Positions 24,158 to 33,047 of a stretch of 64,000 nt of DNA are shown here, piece by piece. The position numbers and the translations under genes are program-made. How positions within the stretch are numbered: the stretch's first letter is position 1; each line of letters opens with the position of its first letter. The stretch covers positions 1-64,000 of the forward strand of contig NZ_JARZHG010000038.1 of NCBI RefSeq assembly GCF_029946505.1, read 5' to 3'. The stretch comes from Polyangium sp. y55x31 (GTDB taxonomy: Bacteria; Myxococcota_A; Polyangia; Polyangiales; Polyangiaceae). The notes under the pieces are model-generated. The model saw only the letters and a program-made list of their open reading frames with translations. It did no database searches and was not told the origin of the DNA.

Positions 24158-26191
24158 ATGCGTCGTCCTCTCACCCTCGCTGCCATCGCGATCCCCCTCG
24201 CCGCCGCCTCCTTCGCCGCCTGCGGCGGATCGGGCAGCGAAACCACCCAGGGTGCCGGCGCCGCGAGCAGCAGCGGCGTGGGCGGCACGGGCGGCGCCGG
24301 CAACGGCGGCGAAGGCCTCGGCGGCGACATCTTCGGCGACGGCGGCCTGGGCCAGCTCGTGTCGATCGACGTCACGCCGAAGGATCTCGTGATCGAGGTC
24401 GTCAATGGCCAGATCCCGCCGCCCATCACCTACAAGGCGGTCGGCACGACGAGCACGGGCAGCATCGTCGACGTGGTCGGTTCATGGACGTACGATCGCG
24501 GCGACATCGGGAGCATCGTCCCGGCGAGCGGCGCGTTCACCGCGAGCGGCCTGCTCGGCGGCACGGGCAACGTGACGTTCGAGGCCGAGGGCGTGAAAGG
24601 CTCGACCACGGCCACCGTAAAACTCCGCTACCTCGACGATTCGCAGATGATCGATCCGAACGTCAAGGCCCAATTCCCCACGGCCGTCGAGGCGGATCCG
24701 GCCCTCACGCTCCTCTATCCGTACGACAAGACCGTGTTCCCGCGCGGCCTGCTCGGGCCCACGATCCAGTGGAATGGCGGAAACGCGGGCGACGTCTATC
24801 ACATTCACATCAAGAGCCCCGCCTTCGAATACGAGACCTGGCGCACGGTGCCGCCGCCCTCGCGCTTCGATTTCCCCAAGCTGCCCGACGACATCTGGCG
24901 CAAGCTCACCGATTCCACGAACGGCGACGTGCAGGTCGACATCGCGCGCTTCGACGGGACGAAGGCGTACCTCGCGAAGACGCAGACGTGGAAGATCGCC
25001 CCGGCGAACCTCGCCGGCACCATTTATTACTGGGAGGTCAACACGGGCAGCGTCGTGCGCATCAAGCCGGGTGACGTCGCGCCCGAGGCGTTCCTCACGC
25101 CGCCCCCGGGCGTCGGCTGCGTGGCCTGCCACAGCGTCTCGAAGGACGGCACGCGGCTCGTGGCCTCGTTCCACGGCGGCTACAGCCCCTGGGGTACGTT
25201 CGATACGGCCACGGGCACGTCGCTCTTCAACACGAATGCCTCGTCCGGCTTCCAGGCCATTTCGCCGAACGGCTCGCACGTGCTCTGGCGGCACTGGAAC
25301 GACGGCGCCTTCAATTCGACGGGCTTCCTCTCGCTCAGCACGTACGACAGCGACGTCGAGCTCGCCCAGCTCAATCCGGGCGGCGGCGCCCCCGCGCACC
25401 CGGCCTGGTCGGGCGACGGGCAGAAGATCGCGTTCAGCGTGCGCACGGACGGCAATGGGCTCGATTTCACCCAGTCGACGCTCTGGGTGACGGACGTGAA
25501 CCTGGCCGTACCTTCCTTCTCGAATACGAAGATGATCGTGCCGAACGACGCCGGCAGGCCCACGGTCACGTTCCCGACCTTCAGCCCCGACTCGAAATGG
25601 ATCGCGTTCGAGCGCTCGACGATGGCGCGTTCGCGCGGCGCGCTGGCCGAGATCTGGCTGACGAACCCGGACGGCTCGGTGGTCATCCCGCTCGACAACA
25701 CGAACGGCATGGGCCACATCGAGGCCGAGCAGACGACGGCGAACTACGAGCCGACGTTCAATCCATTCTCGCTCGGCGGCTATTTCTGGCTCGTCATCGT
25801 GTCCGAGCGCAAGTACGGGAACACCCTCACCGATACGAACCCGAACACGCGGCGCAAGCAGCTCTGGGTGACGGCGATCGACGCGAACCCGGTGGCCGGC
25901 CAGGATCCGAGCCACCCGGCGTTCTGGCTGCCCGGCCAGGGCCTCGACAACCAGAACATGCGCGGTGAATGGGCGAAATCGCCCTGCAAGCAGCTCGGCG
26001 AGGGTTGCAACGCCGGATTCGATTGCTGCGACGGCTTCTGCAAGCCCGACGCGCAGAGCGGCGCGCTCGTCTGCTCCGACCAGGCCGAGGGCTGCTCGAA
26101 GCTCGGCGAGGCCTGCATGACGGCCGCGAATTGCTGCGACCCGGACGCGAAATGCATCGGCGGCTTCTGCGCGTCCGACGGGCCGAAGTGA
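24158..26191 (+). CDS. Lipoprotein with CxxCH motif, beta-propeller-like repeats and Cys-rich tail
   Basis: A 677-residue protein. Signal with lipobox FAAC (Cys22), a Gly/Ser linker to about residue 65, then an Ig-like BIG domain (about 68-165). Residues 321-325 are CVACH, a single c-type heme-binding motif, in a context typical of a covalent heme site. Residues about 330-600 contain TolB/WD40-like repeats (GDGQKIAFSVRTDG, FSPDSKWIAFER). The C-terminus has two Cys knots (LGEGCNAGFDCCDGFC and LGEACMTAANCC). It is probably an outer-surface, heme-binding or electron-transfer-associated protein, though a single heme motif can also be structural. The frame stays open far upstream into the previous gene; the signal peptide fixes the start. 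Confidence 0.85.
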   Translation: MRRPLTLAAIAIPLAAASFAACGGSGSETTQGAGAASSSGVGGTGGAGNGGEGLGGDIFGDGGLGQLVSIDVTPKDLVIEVVNGQIPPPITYKAVGTTSTGSIVDVVGSWTYDRGDIGSIVPASGAFTASGLLGGTGNVTFEAEGVKGSTTATVKLRYLDDSQMIDPNVKAQFPTAVEADPALTLLYPYDKTVFPRGLLGPTIQWNGGNAGDVYHIHIKSPAFEYETWRTVPPPSRFDFPKLPDDIWRKLTDSTNGDVQVDIARFDGTKAYLAKTQTWKIAPANLAGTIYYWEVNTGSVVRIKPGDVAPEAFLTPPPGVGCVACHSVSKDGTRLVASFHGGYSPWGTFDTATGTSLFNTNASSGFQAISPNGSHVLWRHWNDGAFNSTGFLSLSTYDSDVELAQLNPGGGAPAHPAWSGDGQKIAFSVRTDGNGLDFTQSTLWVTDVNLAVPSFSNTKMIVPNDAGRPTVTFPTFSPDSKWIAFERSTMARSRGALAEIWLTNPDGSVVIPLDNTNGMGHIEAEQTTANYEPTFNPFSLGGYFWLVIVSERKYGNTLTDTNPNTRRKQLWVTAIDANPVAGQDPSHPAFWLPGQGLDNQNMRGEWAKSPCKQLGEGCNAGFDCCDGFCKPDAQSGALVCSDQAEGCSKLGEACMTAANCCDPDAKCIGGFCASDGPK

Positions 26192-26243
26192 TTCGCCGTT
26201 CGAGCGAGCCCCCGTGGACCTGCTCCACGCGGGCTTCGCTCGA

Positions 26244-26413
26244 ACGAGGTACGCCACGGGTTCGCGTCCCGTGCTCATGACGGCCCTCGTCGCGTCGCTC
26301 GGGTTCGTCACGACGGCGATCTCGACGGCGCCCGACGGTGGTGATCGGCAGGCTCATGACGGCGACGCGGCTCACGCTCCTCGTGGTGCAAGCGAAGCGC
26401 TTTGCCCGCGCGG
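26244..26413 (+). pseudogene. Remnant of a CzcA/CusA-type RND efflux pump C-terminus
   Basis: Two pieces in different frames match consecutive conserved segments of heavy-metal RND pumps. Frame one (26265-26332) reads RPVLMTALVASLGFVTTAIS, the family's RPVLMTALVAALGFVPMALS. Frame two (26335-26413) reads TVVIGRLMTATRLTLLVVQA, the family's TVVIGGLITATLLTLLVLPA. The roughly ten family residues between them are missing and the frame shifts at that point. Only this ~170-bp scrap survives. It has no start or ribosome site and lies in the leader of the winged-helix gene. It marks a lost metal-efflux gene. Confidence 0.7.
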
Positions 26414-26455
26414 AACCCGCGGAAATTCACCACGAACATGCTACGGTCGGGTCCC

Positions 26456-26971
26456 ATGGCGCAACCCTTCGACGCGGAGCTCGAAGAGCTCGTCAGCAAG
26501 TTCTCCCGCGATTTGGCAGACCAGATTCGCGCGCTCATCCTCCGTCGGCTGGGGATCGAGCGCGCGCCGGCCACGCGCCCCGCCCCCCGGGCGACGCCGG
26601 TGAGGTCCGCGCCCATCTCGGCGCCCGCCGCGCCCCCGTCCTCCCGCACGAAGCGCGCGCCGAGCCGCGCCCCCGCCACGGTCCGCGCCCCCGTCTCCGA
26701 GCGAAGGCACGCCTCCCGCCCGACGAACGAGGAGCGGGCCGCGGCCCTCGAGCGCATCGCCCGCATCGTGGGCAACGGCAGCGGCCTCAGCGTCGGCGAG
26801 ATCGAGCGGCAATCCGGCTTCACCCGCGGCGCCGTCGGCTCCGCGCTGAAGACGCTGAAGGACCAAGGGCGCATCTTCATGGGCGGCACGAAGCGCTTCG
26901 CCCGCTACGCGACCACCCAGGCCGCGGCCGATCAGGCCAGCCTCGAAGCCCGACGCGGCGCCGCGGCTTGA
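26456..26971 (+). CDS. Winged-helix DNA-binding protein with Pro/Ala/Arg linker
   Basis: A 171-residue basic protein. Residues 1-30 form an amphipathic helix (DAELEELVSKFSRDLADQ), perhaps for dimerisation. Residues 35-90 are a Pro/Ala/Arg-rich linker. Residues about 95-155 read as a winged helix-turn-helix (LSVGEIERQSGFTRGAVGSA followed by LKTLKDQGRIFMGG). The layout resembles small nucleoid or regulatory proteins of myxobacteria. ATG 26456 is chosen because the upstream frame overlaps the RND remnant. The uppP start lies 7 nt after its stop, so the two are probably cotranscribed. Confidence 0.8.
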   Translation: MAQPFDAELEELVSKFSRDLADQIRALILRRLGIERAPATRPAPRATPVRSAPISAPAAPPSSRTKRAPSRAPATVRAPVSERRHASRPTNEERAAALERIARIVGNGSGLSVGEIERQSGFTRGAVGSALKTLKDQGRIFMGGTKRFARYATTQAAADQASLEARRGAAA

Positions 26972-26978
26972 CCCCCGG

Positions 26979-27800
26979 ATGACCTGGCTCGACGCCCTGC
27001 TCCTCGGCGCGCTCGAGGGCCTCACCGAGTTTTTGCCCGTCTCGTCGACCGGGCACCTCATCCTGCTCGGCGCCTTTCTCGGCAAGCACGACGAGGTCGC
27101 GAAGACGCTCGACGTGGTGATCCAGCTCGGCGCCGTGGTCGCGGTCGTCGTGTACTACCGCGCCCGCCTCGCCGCGCTCGCCCGCGGCTGCCTGCGCAAA
27201 GACCCCGCGAGCCTACGCCTGCTCGCGGCGCTCGCCGTGGCCTTCTTCCCGGCGGCGTTCGTGGGCTTTCTGCTGCACGGCTTCATCAAGGAGCGCCTCT
27301 TCGGCCCCTGGCCCGTGGGGATCGCGCTCATCGTCGGCGGCGTCGTGATGACCGGCGTCGACGCCTTCCGGCGCAAAAACGGCGCGGACGCGGCCGGCGA
27401 CGACGACACGGAGCTCGGCTCCATCACGGTCGGCCGCGCCGCGGTGATCGGCCTCTTTCAGTGCTTCGCGCTCTGGCCGGGGGCGTCGCGCTCCATGACC
27501 ACGATCGTCGGCGGCCAAATCGCCGGGCTCCGCACCAAGGCCGCGGCCGATTTCTCCTTCCTCCTCGCCATCCCCACGCTCGGCGCCGCGACCGTCTACG
27601 ACCTCGCCAAAGGCGGCGCGGCGCTCCTCGCCTCCCCCTCCGGTCCGCTCTCGCTCGCCGTGGGCCTTTCCGCCTCGTTCGTCGTCGCGTGGCTCGTGAT
27701 CGCTGCATTCCTGCGGTACCTCACGCGCTTCGGCCTCGCGCCGTTCGGCCTCTATCGTATCGCCCTCGGGGCGCTCGTCCTCTGGATCGCGCGCTCCTGA
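26979..27800 (+). CDS. uppP: Undecaprenyl-diphosphate phosphatase
   Basis: A 273-residue integral membrane enzyme of the UppP/BacA family, which removes a phosphate from undecaprenyl diphosphate to recycle the lipid carrier for peptidoglycan and other envelope polymers. The family signature EGLTEFLPVSSTGHLIL is at residues 13-29, and the second catalytic motif WPGASRSM is in the middle. The remaining sequence forms about eight hydrophobic helices. Overexpression of this family gives bacitracin resistance. ATG 26979 lies 7 nt after the winged-helix gene stop. Confidence 0.96.
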   Translation: MTWLDALLLGALEGLTEFLPVSSTGHLILLGAFLGKHDEVAKTLDVVIQLGAVVAVVVYYRARLAALARGCLRKDPASLRLLAALAVAFFPAAFVGFLLHGFIKERLFGPWPVGIALIVGGVVMTGVDAFRRKNGADAAGDDDTELGSITVGRAAVIGLFQCFALWPGASRSMTTIVGGQIAGLRTKAAADFSFLLAIPTLGAATVYDLAKGGAALLASPSGPLSLAVGLSASFVVAWLVIAAFLRYLTRFGLAPFGLYRIALGALVLWIARS

Positions 27801-27855
27801 GCCAAACGAAAGAGCGCTTCATTTCGAGATCACGAGTCGATAGAGTGCGCGCCTC

Positions 27856-30800
27856 ATGAAGAGGTCCCTGCTCCGCCGGACGAGCGCCGGTTCCTCGCTC
27901 GTCGCGCTCGCCGCGCTCGCGTCCGCCGCGGCCACCGCCTGCTCGTCCACGCCGCCGCCCACGCCCAAGCCCATCGCCAAGCCCACGCCGCCGCCCCTGA
28001 CGGTGGCCGCGCCCCCGCCCCTGCCGCCGTCGCACTGGTCGACCGCGGGCGGCGCGACCGAGGTGGGCCCGAAGCTCGACGCGGGCACGCTGGTCCTCGT
28101 CGGCGGGCGCCGCGCGATCGTGGGCAAGGACGGCTCCGTGAAGGCCGAGGCCGCGCCCTCGCCCGAGCCGCTCGAAGAGGTGGTCGAGGTCCCGATGCCG
28201 AACGGCGGTCGCCGCCTCGTGGCGCGGGGTCATCGCGGGATCTACAGGCTCGACGATCCGCTCGGCGCCCCGAAGCCCCTCGCCCAGGCCGAGCAGGACA
28301 TCCGCGGAATGGGCGCATACGCGGGCCTCGTCGCGGTGTGGACCTTCGGCGGCGACATGCCGCGCTTCGTCGACGTGGAGACGGGGCGCCTCAAGCCCGT
28401 GACCACGCTTCCGCCGCTGCCGCTGCGCGCGGTCGCATTCCGCGACGCCAAGGAAGGCGCGGGCGTCTTCGACGGCGTGGGGCTCGCGGTCACGGCCGAC
28501 GGGGGCGCGACGTGGAAGCGCGTGACCGAGGACGTGAAGGGCGACGCGCTCCGTGTGCTCGAGCTCGCGGTGCGGGACGGCATGATCCGCGCGTTCGTGT
28601 ACGAAGAGGGCCGCGACGCGCCGGTGGACGTGGCGCAGGCGCGCCTCGGTCGGCTCGCGGATCACACGCCCAAGGACGACGATCCGGCGCTCGTGAAGTG
28701 GATCCGCGCGACGCATCGGGACCCCTTGGCCGCCGCGGCCGCGTCGGGCGTGCTCTTGCCCGACGGCGGCGCGATCGTGGCGAGCCACGGCATGGTCGCG
28801 CGGGTCGACACGAAGACCGGCATGGTCACGGCCGCCGCCGAGTTCGCGCGCGGCGACGGGCTCGGCACGTGTGGCATGAGCCGCGCCGGCAAGCACGCGT
28901 GGATGGCCTGCTCGCTCAGCGAGGACATGGGCGGCGACAGGTACGATCCGTTCGGCGTGATGCGCGTCTCGCTCGAAGGCGGCACCTTGAAGCCGGAGCG
29001 CCCGGCGCTCATCCGCAGCGGCGAGGCCGAGCTCCGCACCTCGCCGAGCGGCGGCGTCCTTCTGCTCGCCGCCTGCAGCGCGGACGACGACGACGGTGTC
29101 TGCACGCGCCAGCCCGACGGCCGCTGGCTCACGCTGCGCGGCGAGGTCGACCTCTTCCCGCGCGGCGCGGGCCCGCTCGCGGACGGCCGCATCGCATTCG
29201 TGCGCAACATCTGGGAGGGCGACGTGCCCGAATCCGAGCGCCGCGACGACGAGGAAGCAGCGCGCGAGGAGGACGAAGAGAGCGAGGGGTCGCGCGAGGG
29301 CGAGGACGAGCGCGAGGACAAACCCGTCCCCGAGCACAAGCGCGTCTACGTCGCCGCGCTCGGCGAGGGCGGCAAGGAAGAGCGCATCGCCACGCTCGAT
29401 TTCCAGCCGATCGGTGAGCTCCGCGTGATCAGCGCGATCGAGGAGGACGACGAGCACACGCTCTCCTTCGTGATGGCCGACGACGAAGGCGTCTACGCGG
29501 TCTCGCAGCCCGCGGGCTCGGGCAAGGAAGCGCGCAAGCCGCACCGGCTGCAGGGCGCCTCGAGCGCGCGGATCCGCGGCGGGCGTGGCATCGCGATCGG
29601 CGACGACGGGATCAGCGCGTCGAGCGACGGCGGCAGGACGTGGCAGAGCGTGCCGCTGCCGGAGAGCGTGCGCTCGTCGCTCTCCGACGTGACGGGCCTG
29701 CTCGATGATCCCACGGTGTTCAACACGTCCGAGGTCGGCATGATGCTCGACCGGCACGTGCGGATCGGCTGGGGCGCCGAGGAGCCGCGCGACGACCGCG
29801 CCGAGCCTCCGTTCGACGTGACGATCCCGCGTGCCGAGACGAACTACGGCGCGGGCGCCGAGCGCGTGCTCGCATGCACGGGCGAGGGCGCGATCCAGGC
29901 CACGGCGCCGCTCACGAGCTCGAGCTTCATCGCGCAGCTCCTCGGCAAGAAGGGCGCGGCGCCGAAGGGCACGAAGAGGACGCAGCGGACAGCGCCCACG
30001 GGGCGCAACGGGCTCATGGACGTGGTCGCGCTCCTCGAAGAAGAGGGACCGGACAAACCCGGCTCGGAGCCGGCGAAGTGGACGCTCTCGTGGCACGACG
30101 CGGCCGAGGTCGGCGGCAAGGTGCGCTCATGGAGCGGCCCACCGCCGAAGGGCACGGGGTGGGGCACGGAGCTCCGCGCGGCAGCGGGTTCGGGCGCGCG
30201 CGCTCTCTTCACGCTACGCGTGGGCAGCGCGAAGAACGTGCTCGTCCGCACGAAGGCCGGCGGCGGCGTGGAGACGGCCGAGGTCGGCTTCGACCTTTTG
30301 CCGTCGAACGAAGTCGTATTCGGCGCAGACAAGGGCGAGCCGATCGCGTGGATGCGCGACACGGCGCTCGTCGTGTGGGTCTCGGGCGAGGCGCCGCGGA
30401 TCGTCGGGCACGTGGCGGCGCGGAGCACGCGCACGCTCGGCGAGCCTACGAAGGATGGGATCCCGGTCCTTTTGAGCTCGTACGACTGGAGCGCGATGCG
30501 CGTCTTCCCGATCCCGCCGGCCGAGAAGAAGGGCGCGCCGGCGCCGCTGCCGCTCACACCGACGCTCGAGGGCTGGGTGACCGTGCCGCACATCCGCAAC
30601 CAGATCGGCAAGTTCGCGCCGTGCGCGGCCAAGCCCAAAGCAGGCGCGCGGTTCTTCGTGACGCGCGGATATGCCCGGGCCCTGGTGGACGGAGCAAACG
30701 GCTCGCTCGCCTCGGCGCTCTACGACGTACGCCTCTCGGGCAACGACGCTTGCATCGCGCAGGTGTCCACGCTCTACACGCCGGACCGGGGCTCGGTGCG

Positions 30801-30966
30801 GCCGCCGCCGCCGCCGACCGGCAAGGGCGCAGCGCCCGCGAAGAAGGGCCCGATCACGTTCGTGCGGGCAGACTTCCTGGGCAAGAAGGCGGAGGGCGGC
30901 GATCGAGGTCTGCCCGCGAAGGACCAGGTCTTCAAGCTGTCCTGCACGCTCGAAGACCGGAAGTAA
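27856..30966 (+). CDS. Large hypothetical lipoprotein, possible beta-propeller with acidic insert
   Basis: A 1036-residue protein. Residues 1-29 are a lipoprotein signal ending ATAC (Cys29), followed by a Pro/Thr-rich linker. The body contains many short beta-strand segments with GG and DG turns (for example DDGISASSDGGRTWQSVPLP), like BNR/sialidase-type propeller repeats. Residues about 455-500 are a strongly acidic insert (EEAAREEDEESEGSREGE). A Pro-rich PPPPPTGK linker precedes the last 60 residues. No catalytic motif is recognised. It starts 55 nt after uppP. A periplasmic or surface scaffold role is inference. Confidence 0.8.
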   Translation: MKRSLLRRTSAGSSLVALAALASAAATACSSTPPPTPKPIAKPTPPPLTVAAPPPLPPSHWSTAGGATEVGPKLDAGTLVLVGGRRAIVGKDGSVKAEAAPSPEPLEEVVEVPMPNGGRRLVARGHRGIYRLDDPLGAPKPLAQAEQDIRGMGAYAGLVAVWTFGGDMPRFVDVETGRLKPVTTLPPLPLRAVAFRDAKEGAGVFDGVGLAVTADGGATWKRVTEDVKGDALRVLELAVRDGMIRAFVYEEGRDAPVDVAQARLGRLADHTPKDDDPALVKWIRATHRDPLAAAAASGVLLPDGGAIVASHGMVARVDTKTGMVTAAAEFARGDGLGTCGMSRAGKHAWMACSLSEDMGGDRYDPFGVMRVSLEGGTLKPERPALIRSGEAELRTSPSGGVLLLAACSADDDDGVCTRQPDGRWLTLRGEVDLFPRGAGPLADGRIAFVRNIWEGDVPESERRDDEEAAREEDEESEGSREGEDEREDKPVPEHKRVYVAALGEGGKEERIATLDFQPIGELRVISAIEEDDEHTLSFVMADDEGVYAVSQPAGSGKEARKPHRLQGASSARIRGGRGIAIGDDGISASSDGGRTWQSVPLPESVRSSLSDVTGLLDDPTVFNTSEVGMMLDRHVRIGWGAEEPRDDRAEPPFDVTIPRAETNYGAGAERVLACTGEGAIQATAPLTSSSFIAQLLGKKGAAPKGTKRTQRTAPTGRNGLMDVVALLEEEGPDKPGSEPAKWTLSWHDAAEVGGKVRSWSGPPPKGTGWGTELRAAAGSGARALFTLRVGSAKNVLVRTKAGGGVETAEVGFDLLPSNEVVFGADKGEPIAWMRDTALVVWVSGEAPRIVGHVAARSTRTLGEPTKDGIPVLLSSYDWSAMRVFPIPPAEKKGAPAPLPLTPTLEGWVTVPHIRNQIGKFAPCAAKPKAGARFFVTRGYARALVDGANGSLASALYDVRLSGNDACIAQVSTLYTPDRGSVRPPPPPTGKGAAPAKKGPITFVRADFLGKKAEGGDRGLPAKDQVFKLSCTLEDRK

Positions 30967-31033
30967 GGAAAGGCCGGCCGGTTCACGGGTCTCCGTGGTA
31001 CGGAAGCCCGGTCCTCCAACGAAGGTGTTCGTC

Positions 31034-32170
31034 ATGTCCGATCGACATCCCCACCATCACCACGAGCCGCCGCGCGCCGTCCGGGACCTGAGCGACGGCG
31101 TCGAAGACCAGCTCGTGCCGCTCACGGCGCTGGATCCCCTGCAGATCAAGAGCTTCGACGATCTCGTCACGGCCATGGGCCGCACGGCCTTCAGCGGCCG
31201 CTCGCTCGGCGAGGCGTGCGACGTGCTGACGGAGATGACGCTCGATCCGGAGTGCCTGATCGTCGCGACGTTCTCCGGCGCGATGACGGTCGCAAAGATG
31301 GGCCTCGTCATCGTCCGCATGATCGAGGCAGGGATGATCCACGCCATCATCTCGACGGGCGCGCTCATGGCGCACGGACTCAGCGAGGCCGTGGGGCTCA
31401 CGCACTACAAGGCGAACCCGAACGTGCCAGACGAGGTGCTCTTCCAGAAGGGCTACAACCGCGTCTACGACACGCTCGAGATGGAGAAGAACCTCAACAC
31501 GATCGACGAGTTCGTCCGAGCCCAGCTCGACAAGCTCGACCCGAACGTGCCGTGGTCGAGCGAGATGATCTGCCGCCAGCTCGGCAAGGCGCTCGCAGAG
31601 ATGGGCGACTCGCCGGGCATCCTGCGCAGCGCCTACCTGCACAACGTGCCCGTCTACGTCCCAGCCTTCACGGACAGCGAGATGGGCCTCGACGTGGCCG
31701 TATGGAAGCTCCGGCAGATCCACGCCCAGCACGGCAACGACCCAAACTTCGATCCGTTCAAGCACGCAGCCGCGCCGACGTACAACCCGTTCCTCGATCT
31801 GCTGAGCTACGCAAAGCTCATCGGGACGAAGAAGAAGCTCGGCATCTTCACGATCGGCGGCGGCGTGCCGCGCAACTGGGCGCAGCAAGTCGGGCCGTTC
31901 TACGACATCGTAGGTCACCGGCTCGGTGTGGAAGTGGAGCACCCGCGCTTCCAGTACGGCGTGCGCATCTGCCCCGAGCCCGTGCACTGGGGCGGGCTCT
32001 CAGGCTGCACCTATTCCGAAGGCGTGAGCTGGGGCAAGTTCGTCCCGCCGAACGAAGGCGGCCGCTACGCCGAGGTCTACGCAGACGCGACAGTCGCGTG
32101 GCCACTCATCGTGCGCGCAGTGCTCGAGCGGCTGGAGAAGCGCCGCGGCAAGGCCGTCGAGGCGAAGTAG
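31034..32170 (+). CDS. Deoxyhypusine synthase family protein
   Basis: A 378-residue NAD-dependent enzyme of the deoxyhypusine synthase fold. In eukaryotes and archaea this enzyme transfers an aminobutyl group from spermidine to eIF5A. The active-site region is clear: EGVSWGKF contains the Lys equivalent to human Lys329 (SWGK), followed by VYADATVAWPLIV, matching the family's VYADASLVFPLLV. The FSGAMTVAKMG and STGALMAHGL segments fit the NAD and substrate sites. Bacteria have no hypusinated eIF5A, so homologues are thought to make homospermidine or modify another amine. The N-terminus is His-rich. ATG 31034 is used after GAAGG. A hairpin array starts 19 nt after its stop. Confidence 0.9.
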   Translation: MSDRHPHHHHEPPRAVRDLSDGVEDQLVPLTALDPLQIKSFDDLVTAMGRTAFSGRSLGEACDVLTEMTLDPECLIVATFSGAMTVAKMGLVIVRMIEAGMIHAIISTGALMAHGLSEAVGLTHYKANPNVPDEVLFQKGYNRVYDTLEMEKNLNTIDEFVRAQLDKLDPNVPWSSEMICRQLGKALAEMGDSPGILRSAYLHNVPVYVPAFTDSEMGLDVAVWKLRQIHAQHGNDPNFDPFKHAAAPTYNPFLDLLSYAKLIGTKKKLGIFTIGGGVPRNWAQQVGPFYDIVGHRLGVEVEHPRFQYGVRICPEPVHWGGLSGCTYSEGVSWGKFVPPNEGGRYAEVYADATVAWPLIVRAVLERLEKRRGKAVEAK

Positions 32171-32189
32171 GACGACGGAAGCCGTTGCG

Positions 32190-32498
32190 CTGGGGCGTTG
32201 CCCCAGGCCCCAGCAGGGGCTGTCCGCCCCTGCACCCGGACCAGCGCAAGCGCTGGACCCGGGGTCGATGAACTGCGCGATGCGCAGTTCATCGAACAGG
32301 CCACGACCCCGCCCACCAAGACCGCAGCGCTGACGTCTCAACCGGCAACGTGCCGCTGCGTGCGACGACCTTCATGGTCTTGCCACCGGCCCGTGGAAGA
32401 ACTGCGCACCGCGCAGTTCTTCCATCACGAGTCCAGGGCTTGCCCTGGTTCGGGTCGAGGGGCGAACAGCCCCCGCGGGGTCCGGGGCAGCGCCCCGG
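32190..32498. repeat. Composite hairpin repeat C2 (A array plus inverted B array)
   Basis: This fills the gap between convergent ends of the deoxyhypusine synthase and SpoU genes. The A half (32190-32295, plus orientation) runs from CTGGGGC/GCCCCAG (32190-32206) through CCAGCGC/GCGCTGG to the TCGATGAACTGCGC palindrome at 32265-32295. The B half is inverted: GGAAGAACTGCGC palindrome at 32395-32423, CCAGGGC/GCCCTGG at 32433-32448, and CCGGGGC/GCCCCGG at 32482-32498. The spacer (32296-32394) is nearly identical to the reverse complement of the C3 spacer. The whole unit is inverted relative to C1 and C3. Confidence 0.92.
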
Positions 32499-32525
32499 CG
32501 CGGCGCGCCCCAAGCACCTCGCTCA

Positions 32526-33044
32526 CTACGGTGACAGTTTTCCCCGCGGATCTTTCCGCCGCGCCCACTCGCACATCACCATGCCTGCGGCGATCGCCAC
32601 CGGGTACGAGTGGTTGATCCCGTACATCGGAATCGCGAGGATCTGGCTGCACGCGCCGAGCAACGTGTCGGAGAGCCCGTCGTTTTCGCTGCCGAACAGG
32701 AACACGAGGCCGTCTGGCATCTCTGCTTCCCACAGCGTCGTGCGCGCGTGATCCCGCTCCACGCCGATCAGCGGGCGGCCGCGCACGGCTTCGAGGAAGG
32801 CCTCTTCGTCGGGGCACTCGACGATCGTCTCGTACTTTGCCATCCCCATCGCGGCGCGCTCGTACCAGGGCTCCGTCCCCACGAGGAAGATCTCGCTGAC
32901 CAGGAACGAGTGTGCCGTGCGGATGATTGCCCCGATGTTGAAGGGGTTTTTCGCGCGGCAGACGGCGATCGAGAATGGGTGGCGGATCGGCGCGAGCTCC
33001 TCGCGGATCTCTTCGGTCGACAGGTGGAATGCGGGGACCTTCAC
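32526..33044 (-). CDS. SpoU/TrmH family RNA methyltransferase
   Basis: A 172-residue SPOUT methyltransferase that would 2'-O-methylate a ribose in tRNA or rRNA using S-adenosylmethionine. The three family motifs are present: KNPFNIGAIIRTA (motif 1), FLFGSENDGLS (motif 2) and IPMYGINHSYPVAIAAGMV (motif 3, trefoil knot). It is the minimal catalytic domain without an N-terminal substrate-recognition extension. The start is GTG at 33044, three nt after the stop of the PDZ lipoprotein gene, so the two form a coupled operon. The exact RNA target cannot be read from sequence. Confidence 0.92.
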   Translation of the reverse strand: MKVPAFHLSTEEIREELAPIRHPFSIAVCRAKNPFNIGAIIRTAHSFLVSEIFLVGTEPWYERAAMGMAKYETIVECPDEEAFLEAVRGRPLIGVERDHARTTLWEAEMPDGLVFLFGSENDGLSDTLLGACSQILAIPMYGINHSYPVAIAAGMVMCEWARRKDPRGKLSP

Positions 33045-33047
33045 GGC

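Noticed and set aside
32198..32617. Open frames in the hairpin composites that encode similar peptides (PQAPAGAVRPCTRT...DELRDAQFIEQ)
   Set aside because: The similarity follows from the DNA repeat itself; frames are on differing strands, run into neighbouring genes, and have no ribosome site. The structure is explained by paired hairpins.
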